Assembly: GCF_026210795.1 (NCBI RefSeq)
Contig: NC_089454.1
Location: 1,674,001 to 1,738,000, forward strand
Direction of reading: 5' to 3'
Source of the DNA: Rhizophagus irregularis
Taxonomy: Eukaryota; Glomeromycota; Glomeromycetes; Glomerales; Glomeraceae
Length of the DNA stretch: 64,000 bases
Of the stretch, positions 35,201 to 46,535 are shown piece after piece. The notes under the pieces are model-generated. The model saw only the letters and a list, made by a program, of their open reading frames with translations. It was not told the DNA's origin and ran no database searches. Position 1 is the stretch's first letter; each line of letters starts with the position of its first letter. Position numbers and translations under genes: made by a program.

Positions 35201-36053
35201 AAGAAAAATAACAATTAAAAGAACTTTTTGATAGTGAAATGTACCGTCTAAGAAAGTAAGATTTTGTGCTTTCTAAATCAAAGTAAAATAAACGTACATG
35301 AAAGAGAGAATTTTACTTAGAATGAAATTTCCAAAATAAGAAAGTTAAATTGAAATTAATCTATTATACCATATAAGCATTCTCCACGCCATGTAATAAA
35401 GAGGAACCGGTCAATACAAGAAATATTATGGATTGTAAAAAGATCAAAAATCTACTAGTAACTTGGCCCAATTTCAAAACAGATTTTTCACTCCTTACTA
35501 AACAATCACATACAGAAAAATAGCAACGAATGAACCTGAAAGGATAAAAGAAAACTATATAACGGGTTTGTTGAAAAACAGGGTCTATTGCAGTTGCAAC
35601 CACAGGGTAAATGGTTAAAACAGTCAGAATCGGTGTAGGACTAGTAAATATCGAGCGCCACGAATAAAACTCGTAAATATAAAACTTTGGAATATATTCT
35701 AATAATAATAAAATTGACAACACGACCTCAAACCATATATTAAGCGTTGGTAACGTTCCTTTCATGTGACTTGTGTTTGCGACGTAAACAACACACAATA
35801 ATATATTGAAGAAAGCGTCAACCAATTTCCATATACTACCAATAGCAGAGTTATCGAGTTCCACAGCCAACTGTTCACGCCATGAAGGCTTGTATAGAGT
35901 ATGGTAACGTGGTTGCTTTAAAGTAAAATTTGCAGAAGCAATAGAAATTACTGAAGATGCTCTACTTGAAGATGTGGAATTTGTAGGGATACGAAAGGTA
36001 ACTTGTGGAGGTTCCTCGACAAGTGGTTCGGAATTTGAAGTTATCCTTGACAT
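32287..36053 (-). CDS. BK/Slo-like potassium channel with two RCK domains
   Basis: Eleven exons splice in phase to 1010 residues: 36053-35370, 35272-35245 (a 28-bp micro-exon), 35165-35044, 34980-34798, 34723-34505, 34429-34348, 34269-34009, 33942-33098, 33033-33002, 32938-32781, 32705-32287. Six membrane segments lie at about residues 80-278. The pore follows KAQNLTFLDAVFFTTIMLG with filter TVGYLSD (residues 248-254), where TVGYGD is usual. A first RCK domain starts at HVIIIAP (about 306) with YFILAKKY. A His-rich linker lies at about 680-701 and a second RCK domain is near 710-1010, with LADSTR and TFTLSMLDSIICQSFY-like BK signatures near 880. No Asp-run calcium bowl is seen, so the ligand may differ. 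It should move K+ across a membrane under cytosolic control. Divergent from the GT49 gene. Confidence 0.88.
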
Positions 36054-36349
36054 TGTAAACCAACTTTCTATTATTAAAATTGATCGAGTTGTAATTTAAA
36101 AAAAATTTCATCAGGATTTACCATTTGCTGCGGTTCTGTAGACTGTACACAAGTACAAAGCACTATTTTTAAATTTTATGTTTCAATTTCACTGTAAATA
36201 TTTTATAGAGAACTTTTAACATCTTAAACGGACTATTAATTACAAGATATTACAGACATAAATGACTATAGTTTCAAATCTTAACATATATATTTAACTT
36301 TGTATCGAGAAAACTTTAGTTTGTATTTGTATTTATAAATTAGATTAAT
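36054..36349. promoter_or_regulatory. Shared divergent promoter region
   Basis: The 296 bp between the start codons of the channel (minus) and GT49 (plus) genes must hold both promoters and 5' untranslated regions. It is AT-rich, with TATATATTTA near 36288. No specific operator is recognised. Confidence 0.5.
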
Positions 36350-37970
36350 ATGTGGTGGTTTAACAAATCCTGTTCGCAGTTACCAGGAACAACTTACGTC
36401 TTATGGCTCTTAAAGTCAAAACTAGTTAGATACATACTGTTTATATATATGGCTTTTTCTATATTATTTTCTATAACACAATTAGTAAAATATACTTTTG
36501 GAAATTATGGAATATATTCATCCGAGTTTTTAGAAAATCAGCCTATCTTTAGAACATACGGTAAAGTATATTAAAGAATAAGTGTATATTAAAATTGATG
36601 ATGATACTAATTTAATTTTCTTTGATAGATACACATCGAAATTCTCCGCTATCCGAAATGACAAATAAACATAGATTTTCAAAGATTCATGCATATTCTC
36701 CTCATACATTGGTTGATAGTATACATCCTTATTATATTCGTGCAGAGTCAAAATTTAAACCTGACGATGTAACAGTTATTACATTTGTTACCCACAATCG
36801 TTTAAACGAATTAGTTAGATTGGCTGAATTATGGAAAGGTAGCGATATTATTTGTTTCTTTATTTAAGTTTCCTTTTAATAATTTATTTATCTATTTTTT
36901 TCTTTCAGGGCCAATATCAGCAACTTTACATATACCTTCTAAAATAGGATTAACTGACCCACTTATAGTTGAAACGATTAACTCAATTAAAAAAATTTAT
37001 AAAAAAAAAACAAATTTACGAAAACAAATCGACATTCATCTTATAACCGGCCCATCAACTTCACTTAATGAAACCTTATTACCAACTCCAACTAATTTTC
37101 ATGTAAATGTTGCTCGTTTTTTTGCTAGAACTGAATTTATTTTCTTTCTTGATTTTGATACTTGGCCAACGCCTGAAACTCATTCAAATATTAAGCGTTA
37201 TGCTGATATATTAATTAAAAATAATGTTTTAATTTTACCTACTTTTGTATTTATTGAAAATGTTGAACATGTTGAAAATAGCACTATTCATTATAAGTTT
37301 CCTAAAACAAAAAACGATGTAATTCGTTTAGTTAATCGACGTAAATTAGGTTTGCAAGATTATGGTTGGGAAATTAATAGTGGTCCAACTTGTTTAGATA
37401 GTTGGTTAAAAGCTGATGAATTGTTTCATGTTGAAGAATATGAATTACATTATAGACCAAATTTCGTTGCAAGAAAAGGTGGTCAGATTCCTTGGTAAGT
37501 GATTTCTCTTTTACACCTTTTTAATGATTTCTTTGATACATTAATCAAGACTCTTTATTTTTAAATAGGTGTTCGGAACGATTTGATGATAATAAAGCAG
37601 CTTGTATTTTTGAAATATATTTAAGTGGTGCCGAATTGTATGTTGATCCTAACAGTTTCTTAATTCGACATCATTTTGATCAAGATTCTCATCTCGTAAA
37701 CTATGGAGATCCACATTGGCAGGTTTGTAATTTTTATGCAATATAAACCGAAAATTTAATTATTAAACTAATTCTTACACTTTATTTTTATAGAAAGTAA
37801 TTAATAGCCGCATGTACACAAATTTTTCACGAGAGGTTTGTCTTTTATATGTTAGAACATTTGTAGCAATGGATTTATGGAAATCACCTATTTCTGATCA
37901 CGTAAAGCAAGAATGTCAGAGAGTTTTGGCAAGTTGGGGTTCAGGTTTAATAAAGAATTCTGAAAAATAA
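36350..37970 (+). CDS. Glycosyltransferase family 49 (LARGE/B4GAT1-like)
   Basis: Five exons in phase give 445 residues: 36350-36560, 36629-36838, 36909-37494, 37569-37722, 37794-37970. The N-terminus is short and cytosolic, followed by one hydrophobic segment (about 26-48, YILFIYMAFSILFSITQLV), the type II anchor of a Golgi enzyme. The catalytic part has VTVITFVTHNRLNELVRLA, then FFLDFDTWPTP with the DFD metal site at about 222-224. The C-terminal signature is NFVARKGGQIPWCSERF and SFLIRHHF. Family members add glucuronic acid, xylose or N-acetylglucosamine to glycans; the fungal substrate is not known to me. Length is normal for a single-domain GT49. Confidence 0.88.
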
Positions 37971-39286
37971 TTGAGTTCATTTAAAATTGTGAAAAAACGG
38001 GGTGTGACGTTTTGGAAATCATTAATTACATTAAACTATATTCAAATCATTTTAATATATATATTTGAAAATTTCAATAGAAATTTATAGCCTCAAAAAG
38101 GTATGACACAGGAAAATCGCGAAATAATTCTGATTGATATCTGATTTTTCGATTTTCGATTGTAAAATAAACTGGTCACGTCTTTTTGAAAATAGTAATA
38201 ACAAGAATAAAAATAATATAATTATGAAGTGATAATATGAATCTGGCTGAATAAATTTATCTAGTTGATAAATCTGAAAATTTTACAGCCCATTTAAAAA
38301 AAAGGAATCAAGTTTTTAATAAATCAATCTTCATTCATTATACTTTGTTCAAATAATTGACTATTACTTTAAAAATTTAGTTTCTACTAAATTAAATATT
38401 CCGAAATCTGAAAAATTTGTAATATGTAATTTTATTTTATATTATTAATCAGAAACTAAAGCTTAAAATATGGCTAATTAATAGATATTTCATTTATATA
38501 TATATATTTATCCAAAAACTTAAGAGTATAACTTTAAGTAAACTAATTTAAATTGGTAAATAATTGTATAAATCTAAGTATTGGTAATCAAAATGGTAAT
38601 AGTCTCATGTAATATAAATATTTTAATTATATTATTTATTTGTTAATTTATTTTGTATTTTTTATTACTTTATTATTACCATATTTTATTAAAATTAAGC
38701 ATCCTTTGAAAATAAATACTCTTATTTCATATGATATTAAGCAAAAATACCATATAGCACTATCTAAAATACCCCAGAATCCAGCTTTTTATCAATTTCA
38801 GCAATTTAAAAATTAAATTATACCTGTGGTATTTTATAAGGTATAGAATATATTGGGTAGTATTAAGTACTTGGTAGGTATTTTATCAAAAAATATTGTA
38901 TTACTTACCAATCTGAAAATTATCATTTTAAACAAATATTTACACTTTTTGGTATTGCCGTATTGGATTCTTTTTCTGCATACAAAACTGATGTAGTTAA
39001 ACAATAATTTTGTAAAAAAAAATTGATTTGGCAGTTATTTCAAATGGTCCAACATTTCATTTGCAATTACTTATTATATATCTTTTAAATTAAAAGTAAT
39101 TATTTTACTATAATAAAATTATTGGTTAAATTAATTATACTATTATAAATGATTGCCTTATTTAAAAAATTAAATTACATTTAGATTTAAATTAAAAAAA
39201 ATTTTTTTGTTTAATAGAATATACAAATATATATATTACTATAAAAATATATAAAAAGAAGGATTTCTTAAGTAGTATAATACAGT
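37971..39286. other. AT-rich intergenic region
   Basis: 3' flank of GT49. No gene or clear repeat seen, only poly-A/T and TATA runs. Confidence 0.5.
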
Positions 39287-39761
39287 TAGAGTTTATATCC
39301 GTCCATCTGGATATCCAATTTTTGCGTTATCCATTTATCCAGATATCCAGCTGATTTATTCAGATATAATCCAGATAATCCGGATATTACCCGGATATCT
39401 TAAATTATCTGGATATCCAATTATTTTTGCAGACTAATTCAGGCCAAATTTATAATTCTGACCAGAATTACGCCTTGGTAAGATGATCATTTCCATTTTT
39501 GGTGATAGCCATTCCACAAAAAATTATTTTTCTAAAATTCAAAAATTTTCTTTTTAAGAGGTTATGTAATATTAATGTCTAAAAAAGAAAAGATTTTGTC
39601 ATAATTCTGGCCGACATTATAAAATTTGTCCAAGTTACTTTTAACTAATATTTGGATATCCATCAGATTATCCAGATATCCCAAATTCTGTATCCGTCCA
39701 ATCTGGATATTCGAATATCTGCGGATATTCATTTTTTAACGGATAACGGATATAAACTCTA
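39287..39761. mobile_element. hAT-like MITE with ATCCGGATATCC repeats
   Basis: 475 bp. Ends TAGAGTTTATATCCGT in inverted orientation with an exact 8-bp duplication AATACAGT (39279-39286 and 39762-39769). Subterminal CCAGATATCCAG and GGATATCC repeats are dense on both sides. Confidence 0.85.
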
Positions 39762-39889
39762 AATACAGTAAGTACTATTAAAAATAAACAAAAATAATTT
39801 CTAATTATTTTTTATTATTAACATCAATAATTTCAAATTCTTTTTCATTTTTTTTTATTTTCAATTTTTTATAAATAATATCATTTTTT

Positions 39890-40585
39890 CAATTTAACTA
39901 AAAGGATTGTTTAGAGTATTTTTTGATAGAGAATTGCTTCTAAGTTTGTTTGGGAAAATTATTTTTTGAGAATTTTTTAACTGAAAATATCGTTTGATAG
40001 AAAAATTTCTAAGAATTCATTTAGGAAAATTATTTTTTGAGAATTTTTACTAAAAGAATTGTTTGGGATATTTTTTGATGGAGAATTTTCTAAAAAAGTT
40101 CATTTGGAAAAATTATTTTTTGAGAATTTTTTAACTAAAAGAATCATTTAAAGTGTTTTTTGATAGAGAAATTTCTAAAAGTTTATTTAAAAAAATTGTT
40201 TTTTGAGAAAGGAATTAAGGGATATAATGGGATCTGCCCTATAATTTATTTTTCTACAATTTGTTTTTTTTTTTGAATTACATTAATATTGAAGTCAATT
40301 GTAGATCAAATCATTTTTAATCTCATTCAAATCTAATATCTTTCTTTCCTTTTTTAGTTAGTAATCTCTTTTATTATAATTTCTTTTTTAGTGCAAGTGG
40401 CTTTCCGCTTTTCGCTCAAAGGGATTGTTTAGGACATTTTTTAATAGAAAAATTCTAAGAGTTTATTTGGAGAAATTATTTTTAAGAATTTTTTAACCAA
40501 AAGGATCAATCATTTAAGATATTTTTTGATAGAAAAATTTTTAAGAGTTTATTTGGAAAAATTATTTTTGGAAATTTAAATTTTT
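39890..40585. repeat. Tandem repeat, 70-90 bp units
   Basis: Five to six copies of a unit with GAATTTTTTAACTAAAAG, a TTTTTTGATAGA block and a TTTGGAAAAATTATTTTTTGAG-like block (starts near 39900, 39971, 40041, 40123, 40410 and 40485). A non-repeated 200-bp stretch separates the last two copies. 40586-41689 holds nothing further that I can name. Confidence 0.7.
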
Positions 40586-41697
40586 TATGTAATGTTCAGG
40601 ATCCTGTTATTTGGATGGAGATTTTTTTGAGAAATTTTCGTTTAAAATGATCAAATATACTTCATATGCACTGATCTTTAGAACTGGCCTAAATTAAAGA
40701 TTTAACAATTTAATTTTGAAAAATGTGATATTTGTTTCACAACCTCTAATTTTAATTGTATTACATGATCATCTTTTGCGGACTGATAAAAAAAATAGAA
40801 CTTTTACTTTTGAAATAAAGAATATACTATCTATAAACACAAATAAACAACGCAAAAGAAGATGAGTTTTTAATGTTTAGATGGGTTTATGATATAGAAA
40901 AGTCTTTTATGTTATTTGTATATTAAATATAATAAGTAACTATTTTTATTTGTTTCTAAAGGTTTTTAACATGTAGTAAAGTTGTAAAAAAGTGTAAAAG
41001 CCTAGAACTTAAAGCAAAACTTGGTATGATTTATTTGTTTATTTATTTGTTTATTTTATATCATATTTTAAAGAATTTTAAGTAAGAAAAAGTTTTATTA
41101 TTTATTTTAAATTTAGGCAAATTTTATTCAAAAATCTGATAGTGGAAAACTTATGTGATTTTTTTAACTTTTTGTCAATAATAGGTTTATTTTAATATCA
41201 TTAGAATTATCTTATTTAAAGCTTTATTTTGGTATAATTTTACTATATTTGAATCATAAATTACATTTTTTTTTAAATAATAAATAATATATTACAAAAA
41301 TTAATAACTTAACTAATATAAAATTTATTTTTATGAAAATATTATTAGTAGATTCTACTCAAATAGAGCTTTCAATTAAGAATAATTTTGTTTGGTTTAA
41401 ATAATAGGATGTTAAAATATATGAGTTTTTTGAAAATTTTACATACGCTTATTACAAATAGTATATGCACATGATAGTATTGTCCATCCATCATTTCCAT
41501 AATAGTTTTTGAAATATTTTTATCATAAACTAAATGACTAAGGGATGATTAATTCTCAATTCTGCAAATTGGCAGATATGTTATAGAAACTTAACATTTT
41601 TAACCAATATAGAATTGATATCATTAAGTTTATCTTAACGGTATTATTTTGACATTATTTCGATATTAATTTAATATCAATTTAATATTGATGTGAT

Positions 41698-41942
41698 TAA
41701 GATTGCTTGTCTAAACCTCTTCAAAATCCTACGATTAGTTTCTTCAAAATTTTACTATAGATTTATTATAGTTTCGGCAGAGTTTCAGCAGTTTTAGCAT
41801 TTATAATAAGTTTTGGCAGTTTCGCCTTTCTTCAAAGTTTCGCCAGTTTTTTAATATAACTTTAATATAGTTTCGGCAGAATTTCGCTTTTCGGCGAAAC
41901 GCCATCTTGTCTAAACCTCTAGATTTCGGCAAGCAACTTTAG
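41698..41942. mobile_element. hAT-like MITE, inverted copy of 9279-9521
   Basis: 245 bp with ends TAAGATTGCTTG and CAAGCAACTTTA and an exact 8-bp duplication GATGTGAT (41690-41697 and 41943-41950). The interior matches the other copy in reverse orientation (TTTCGGCGAAACGCCATCTTG). Confidence 0.85.
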
Positions 41943-42229
41943 ATGTGATATCAAAATAAAGTATTATCATTTTGATATCATATTAATATTGAATCAATAT
42001 TAAATTAATACCAAAATGATATCTAAAATGATATCAAAATGACATCTTTAAGTTAAACTTAAATATATTATTTCGATGTCATTTCAATTATCATTTTAGG
42101 GTTTGTTTTTTGTTGCTATGGTGACATGTTACAAGAGTCATGTTACCGAGTTTTATTGGTAAAAAATTTGTGCCACCCATTTTTGCGACGCAAAATATGA
42201 CGTGATTTTTTTTTATTTTTTGATAATTC

Positions 42230-42900
42230 TTTAGCTTTTGAATTTCAGATTACGGTTTGGTGAGTATTTTTTTTTGTATTGTTTTTGATTTGGTTTAGAA
42301 ACACTACTAATGTTCCTTTTTAATTTTTCTTCTTTTTTTAGGGACTTTTTCAGTTAGCTTTGAACTTCAGAATGGTAAGTATTTGTATTTTTCTTATTGT
42401 TTTTAACTTGGAAACGCTACTAACATTCCTCTTTCTTCTTTTTAGAAACATTTTTGGACCAAAACTTTGGCTTTGGACTTCAGAAGGGTAAGTGTTTAGG
42501 CTTTAATGTTCTTTTCTTATGTTTTTGTATTATTTTTTGATTTAGGAACGCTATTAACAGGACCCCGAATATTACTAAAACAACTCAGATCCTGTGTAAC
42601 TAAAATTTCAAAATGCGATATCTCAGTCAATATTACACCTTAAAAGATGAATTACATATCAAAATGTTCGTCTCATTAAGACGAATCTAACAAGCCAAAG
42701 ATCATTAAAATCCAATCACTGGATCCCGAGATAGCTAATTTTGAGTTTAAAATCTACATATAAGTGAACTTTATACATTTGGAACAGAAATTAATTATAA
42801 GGTTTATACAAATTCAGATCTGAGTTTTTTAGTAATATTCGGGATCCTCTATTAACAGTCCTCTTTCTTCCTTTTTTTAGGAACGTTTCTGGAATTAAAA
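42230..42900 (+). other. Tandem exon-intron-like units, plus strand
   Basis: Repeated modules: a short block ending TTTGRACTTCAGAAKG, then GTRAGTATTT, a T-rich stretch, GGAACGCTACTAAC, a pyrimidine tract and TTTTTAG, then a block close to AACATTTTTGGACC. GTAAGT, TACTAAC and YYYAG are 5' splice site, branch point and 3' splice site consensus. Three to four modules of about 110 bp are seen, the last interrupted by a MITE (42559-42848). No long reading frame, so it may be a leader, a non-coding RNA or a relic. Confidence 0.45.
42559..42848. mobile_element. AGGACCCC-type MITE, duplication CTATTAAC
   Basis: 290 bp with ends AGGACCCCGAATATTACT and its inverted match AGGATCCCGAATATTACT. Exact 8-bp duplication CTATTAAC (42551-42558 and 42849-42856). 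It contains one CGTCTCATTAAGACG module (42661). It sits in a putative intron, between the branch-point-like sequence and the pyrimidine tract. Confidence 0.85.
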
Positions 42901-42983
42901 TATGCTTTAATAATATCGAAGCAACTTCTTTCGCCATTTTTTCTCTCCGCACGTAGTTGGACGCTTTTCTTGTAATCAGCCAT

Positions 42984-43966
42984 TTATTCCGTTCTTACCA
43001 AATTAAGCCAAATTTCAAAATTAGCATCAACTTTTATTTTACTTTTGAAGAATGTGAGTGTAATTTCTTCAAATACATCCAAGAGAACCCAATTGCCGTT
43101 GAATACTTGTAATAACCTATATATTTTTGGCAAGATCTGAAGCATTAAATCTAAATCTCCAAGATCTATGTTGGTATATTCTTCTATTATTTTTTTCTTG
43201 GCTTGTGATCTGGTTGTCTTCCCTCTATTTTGTTTAAGATTTGCAGAACAGAATGCTTGCAAGCAAATATATGATTTCCAGACTTTCACGTGAAAGCGTA
43301 GATTTTTACGTTGCAAGATTTCTTTGACGACTTGACTTTTTGTACTTCCTGTGACAGAATTAAAAATATTACCTACTAATTTATATAATATATTTTTAAT
43401 TTCATTTTCGTCTTTAGCTATAAATGGAATTCTAGTACAATTTGAAGAAGAAATATCCATCAAAATTATATCATTCAAAAAGTCACCAATTAACTGTTTG
43501 AAGCCTTTTAAGAATGAAAATTCTGAATTGTTTATTAGGTGATTTATAATGGCTTGTCTGTATAATTTATTTCAGAAGAAAATCTTTTTATCACGAGTAG
43601 AAGAACAAGTTGGCAATTTATGGATAAATTGCAATATTTTGTGTAAATCTTTATCAAGATTTACAGCTTTATCATCAAGATTATACTTTTTTTCATCCTT
43701 TTTATGATTTTTTCCATTACTTTTGTTGTCTGATGATACTTCTTCAAATTTTTCAAATCCTGGATTTTCTTTGACAGGTCTCAGCCTTTCAGATGATTCC
43801 TCAAGTTGTCTCTTGGATGGTCCCTTGAATAATTTCAGATTTTCTTTGATAGGTAACAATTCTCCTTTATGAAGTCTCTTTTTATTCTTTCTATATTGAG
43901 CCCGATGTTTAAGCTTCTGGTTCCTTTCATTATTTGGTAATCCATTACCATTTATACCTTTACCTG
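42984..43966 (-). CDS. Uncharacterised Lys-rich protein with one in-frame TGA
   Basis: The minus strand is open from an AG acceptor at about 43966 to a stop at 42984, except for one TGA near 43571 after DKKIFF. The N-terminal half is highly charged (LKLFKGPSKRQLEESSERLR; then NGKNHKKDEKKYNLDD). The C-terminal half is more globular (FLKGFKQLIGDFLNDIIL; ILPKIYRLLQVFNGNWVLLD). The motif KLKHRAQYRKNKKRL recurs upstream as KLKYQAQYCTRNKEL near 44015, so an exon was duplicated. The first exon was not found. It may be a recent pseudogene, or an intron may remove the stop. No family recognised. Confidence 0.4.
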
Positions 43967-44193
43967 ATAATTGAATATAAACATATACAGTAGTTCTTTA
44001 TTTCTTGTGCAATATTGAGCTTGATATTTAAGCTTCGTATGCTGTCGTCGGATACGAGTGCAAAATTAAAGTGCCCATAACTTGGCTTCAGTCATCAGCA
44101 CTGTGTTGTTGTTAGAATTTAAATTTACACTGCTAATATTCATTTTCTTCATTGTTCTCAAAGAATTAAGCCATTCGTCAATAATATTAGAGC

Positions 44194-45065
44194 CTAATTA
44201 ATAAGTCTCTTTTTTTTATCTTTACTATCATTATTTATATCTTTACTATTATTTTTATCGACACCATTGTCTTTATCATTCTCAATATCTGTATTTAAAA
44301 AGTTAATAATTAAGTAAAAAAAATGGGTTATATTTTAATAAATCTTAGTTTGTACCATTTAAAGTTTCATTACTAGGATCGTTAGTTATATCATCATTAT
44401 TATCTTTATCGATACTATTGTCTTTATTATTCTCAATATCTGTATTTAAAAAGTTAATAATTAAGTAAAAAAAATGGGTTATATTTTAATAAATTTTAAT
44501 TTGTACCATTTGAAGTTTTATTACTAGGATTATCAGTTATATTATCGTTATTATCTTTATCGATGCCATTGTCTTTATCATTCTCGACATCTGTATTTAA
44601 AAAGTTAATATTTAAGTAAAAAAAAAAGGTTATATTTTAATAAATCTTAATTTGTACCATTTAAAGTTTTATTACTAGGATTTTCAGTGATGGTATCATC
44701 ATAACTTTTTATAAAATGAGAAAAATAATAATTATTTATTGCTTTTTGTAAATAATGGTAAAAAAAAGAAGTAGACCTTACCTCCTTTCTTAGGATATAA
44801 TTTATTACCATTATCTTTGAGATCGTTAAAGATTTAAATTTTATATTTTAATTATATTATACAATATTATAAAATAATGTTAAACCTTAACACACCTGAA
44901 CTTCTAACTTTCTTATTGTATGAAGGTTTTTGTTCATTATCAATAAGATTATTTATAAAAAAAAAAGAAAAAAAGAATTTTACTTTTTGCTTTTTTTATA
45001 AAAGATAAAAACATAAAATAAACTTTACCTCCCTTGGAATGCTTTTTATTTGAAGTTTTTCTCAT
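44194..45065 (-). CDS. Small Asn/Asp/Lys-rich protein from tandem exons
   Basis: Candidate exon 45065-45029 (MRKTSNKKHSKG) is followed by short exons near 44950-44897 and 44825-44792. Next come three or four copies of an exon-intron unit of about 140 bp. Each full repeat exon is 84 bp, starts G|AT and ends AAT|G (phase 1-1), and encodes 28 residues such as IENNKDNSIDKDNNDDI. The last exon ends DKKKRLIN and a TAG at 44196. The introns (GTACAAATTAA…TTTAAATACAG) are also near-identical. Two acceptors (near 44955 and 44712) lack a clear AG, so the upstream model is unsure. The exon-by-repeat layout resembles SP7-like effectors of this group, but no signal peptide is visible. Confidence 0.4.
44230..44720. 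repeat. Tandem duplication of an exon plus intron, about 140 bp x 3
   Basis: Units start near 44280, 44430 and 44590 and share CATCTGTATTTAAAAAGTTAAT and ACCATTTRAAGTTTYATTACTAGGAT blocks. They cover the repeat exons of the minus-strand gene and the introns between them. Confidence 0.8.
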
Positions 45066-45981
45066 ATTTGTGATGTCTTTTCTATAATATAATGTAAAAT
45101 TTGGTTAATAACTTCGTTATAATGATATATGTGAAGAATGCTCATTTTGTATATTTACTACGTGTATTATTTTTTTTTCTTTAAAAAAAAATATGGTAAT
45201 AGTTTTTATTTCAATTAAATTTTTTGTTTTATAATATAGCTTGTGAATATTGTAAGAGGAAGAAACCCTTATTTTAAAGAAAGAAATTTAGTTTATAAAT
45301 TTGAAATAAAAAAAATTGAACTATATTATATAAAAAAAAAATCAATTACGTTAGACATTTTTGTCTTGTGAATTGAAAAACCAAAAAATTGAATTACATC
45401 AGATAAAAAAAAAATATCTAATTATGTTGGCATTTTGCATTTAAACAATTTGCATACATAATACAATTGTAAAGCAATCACATGTTTGTGCATATAGAAT
45501 AGGATTAACATTTATTTATATATGTACACGTGATAAAGTGTAAATGCTACCATTTTTTATTTTTTTATTTTAAGTATATATTTAGTATATTTTTTGCCGA
45601 TCAATTTAATATCATTGTATTTTATTGGTAATCAAATTACATCTTCAAATAAAATCAAATCACATTGGGGACTAAAAAATTGGATAAAAAAAAAATTATC
45701 TAATTATGTTTGTATTTTTTATTTTTTATTTTTAAATATATATTTAATATATTTTTTTGCTAATCGATTTTAATATCGAAATATTTTATTGGTAAAGGAT
45801 ATTTTGTAAACTAAAAAATCGAATTACATCTTCAGATAAAACTAAATCACGCTAGACGTTTTGTCTTATGAACTGGGTGACTAAACAATCAAATTATATA
45901 TTCAGATAAAAAATATTTAATTACGTTGTTATTTTAATGTATTTAGTATATTTTTTTGCCAATCGAATTTAATATCAAAAT
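45066..45981. other. AT-rich intergenic region
   Basis: Contains loosely repeated AAAAAATCGAATTACAT-type segments (near 45380, 45670 and 45820) with a period of a few hundred bases. No gene seen. Confidence 0.45.
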
Positions 45982-46027
45982 AGGACCCCAGATATCTCCA
46001 AAACAGGTCATAAGTCACACTTTCAGG
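45982..46027. mobile_element. AGGACCCC-type MITE, end fragment
   Basis: AGGACCCCAGATATCTCCAA through CACTTTCAGG matches the end of the MITE at 1045-1337. It stops abruptly where the LINE tail begins. Confidence 0.65.
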
Positions 46028-46535
46028 CAAACATGGCATAGCAGCCTTTATCTTTATTAATTATTTATTGAACTTTACAAATTTATATACATAAGAAATA
46101 GAAAATAAAATAAAAACTAACTAAAAATAAAACTATTTAGTCTCCTAGAAAGAAATTAAAATTAAAAGAAAATTCAAAAGACAAATCGCTAATACTAACA
46201 CTTCCTAGATCTTCTCTCTTGATATATTCTAACCAAAGTAGAAGCAACTATGCTAACATAATAACGAATAACGTACCCACTATTAAACTCGACACTTCAT
46301 CCTGCAAAGGCTGTTATTAAGTAGCACCGTTAGACGACCCATAAAACCTGACATATGATTAAACTAAGATAATCTATATTTCATCGAGTTTCTTAACCAA
46401 TCAGTTCCAGAGTCACGTGAATCAACATGGGTTGGAGGTGGTAAAGATGAGTAAGGTAAATAATAAGATTTGGACAAACTTTTAGGCCTTGAGGACTGTT
46501 TAAGTTTTGAAGTAATGTTCATCGTAAGAAGCTCC
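46028..46535 (-). mobile_element. LINE 3' tail, 5'-truncated
   Basis: A minus-strand reading frame (46576-46364) ends with VDSRDSGTDWLRNSMKYRLS after a Ser-rich stretch. About 330 bp of untranslated sequence follows, closing with ATAAAGATAAAGGCTGC. The other LINE in the window ends with the similar ATAAAAGATAAAGTCAC and also has a Ser-rich C-terminus. Assignment rests on these similarities only. Confidence 0.4.
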
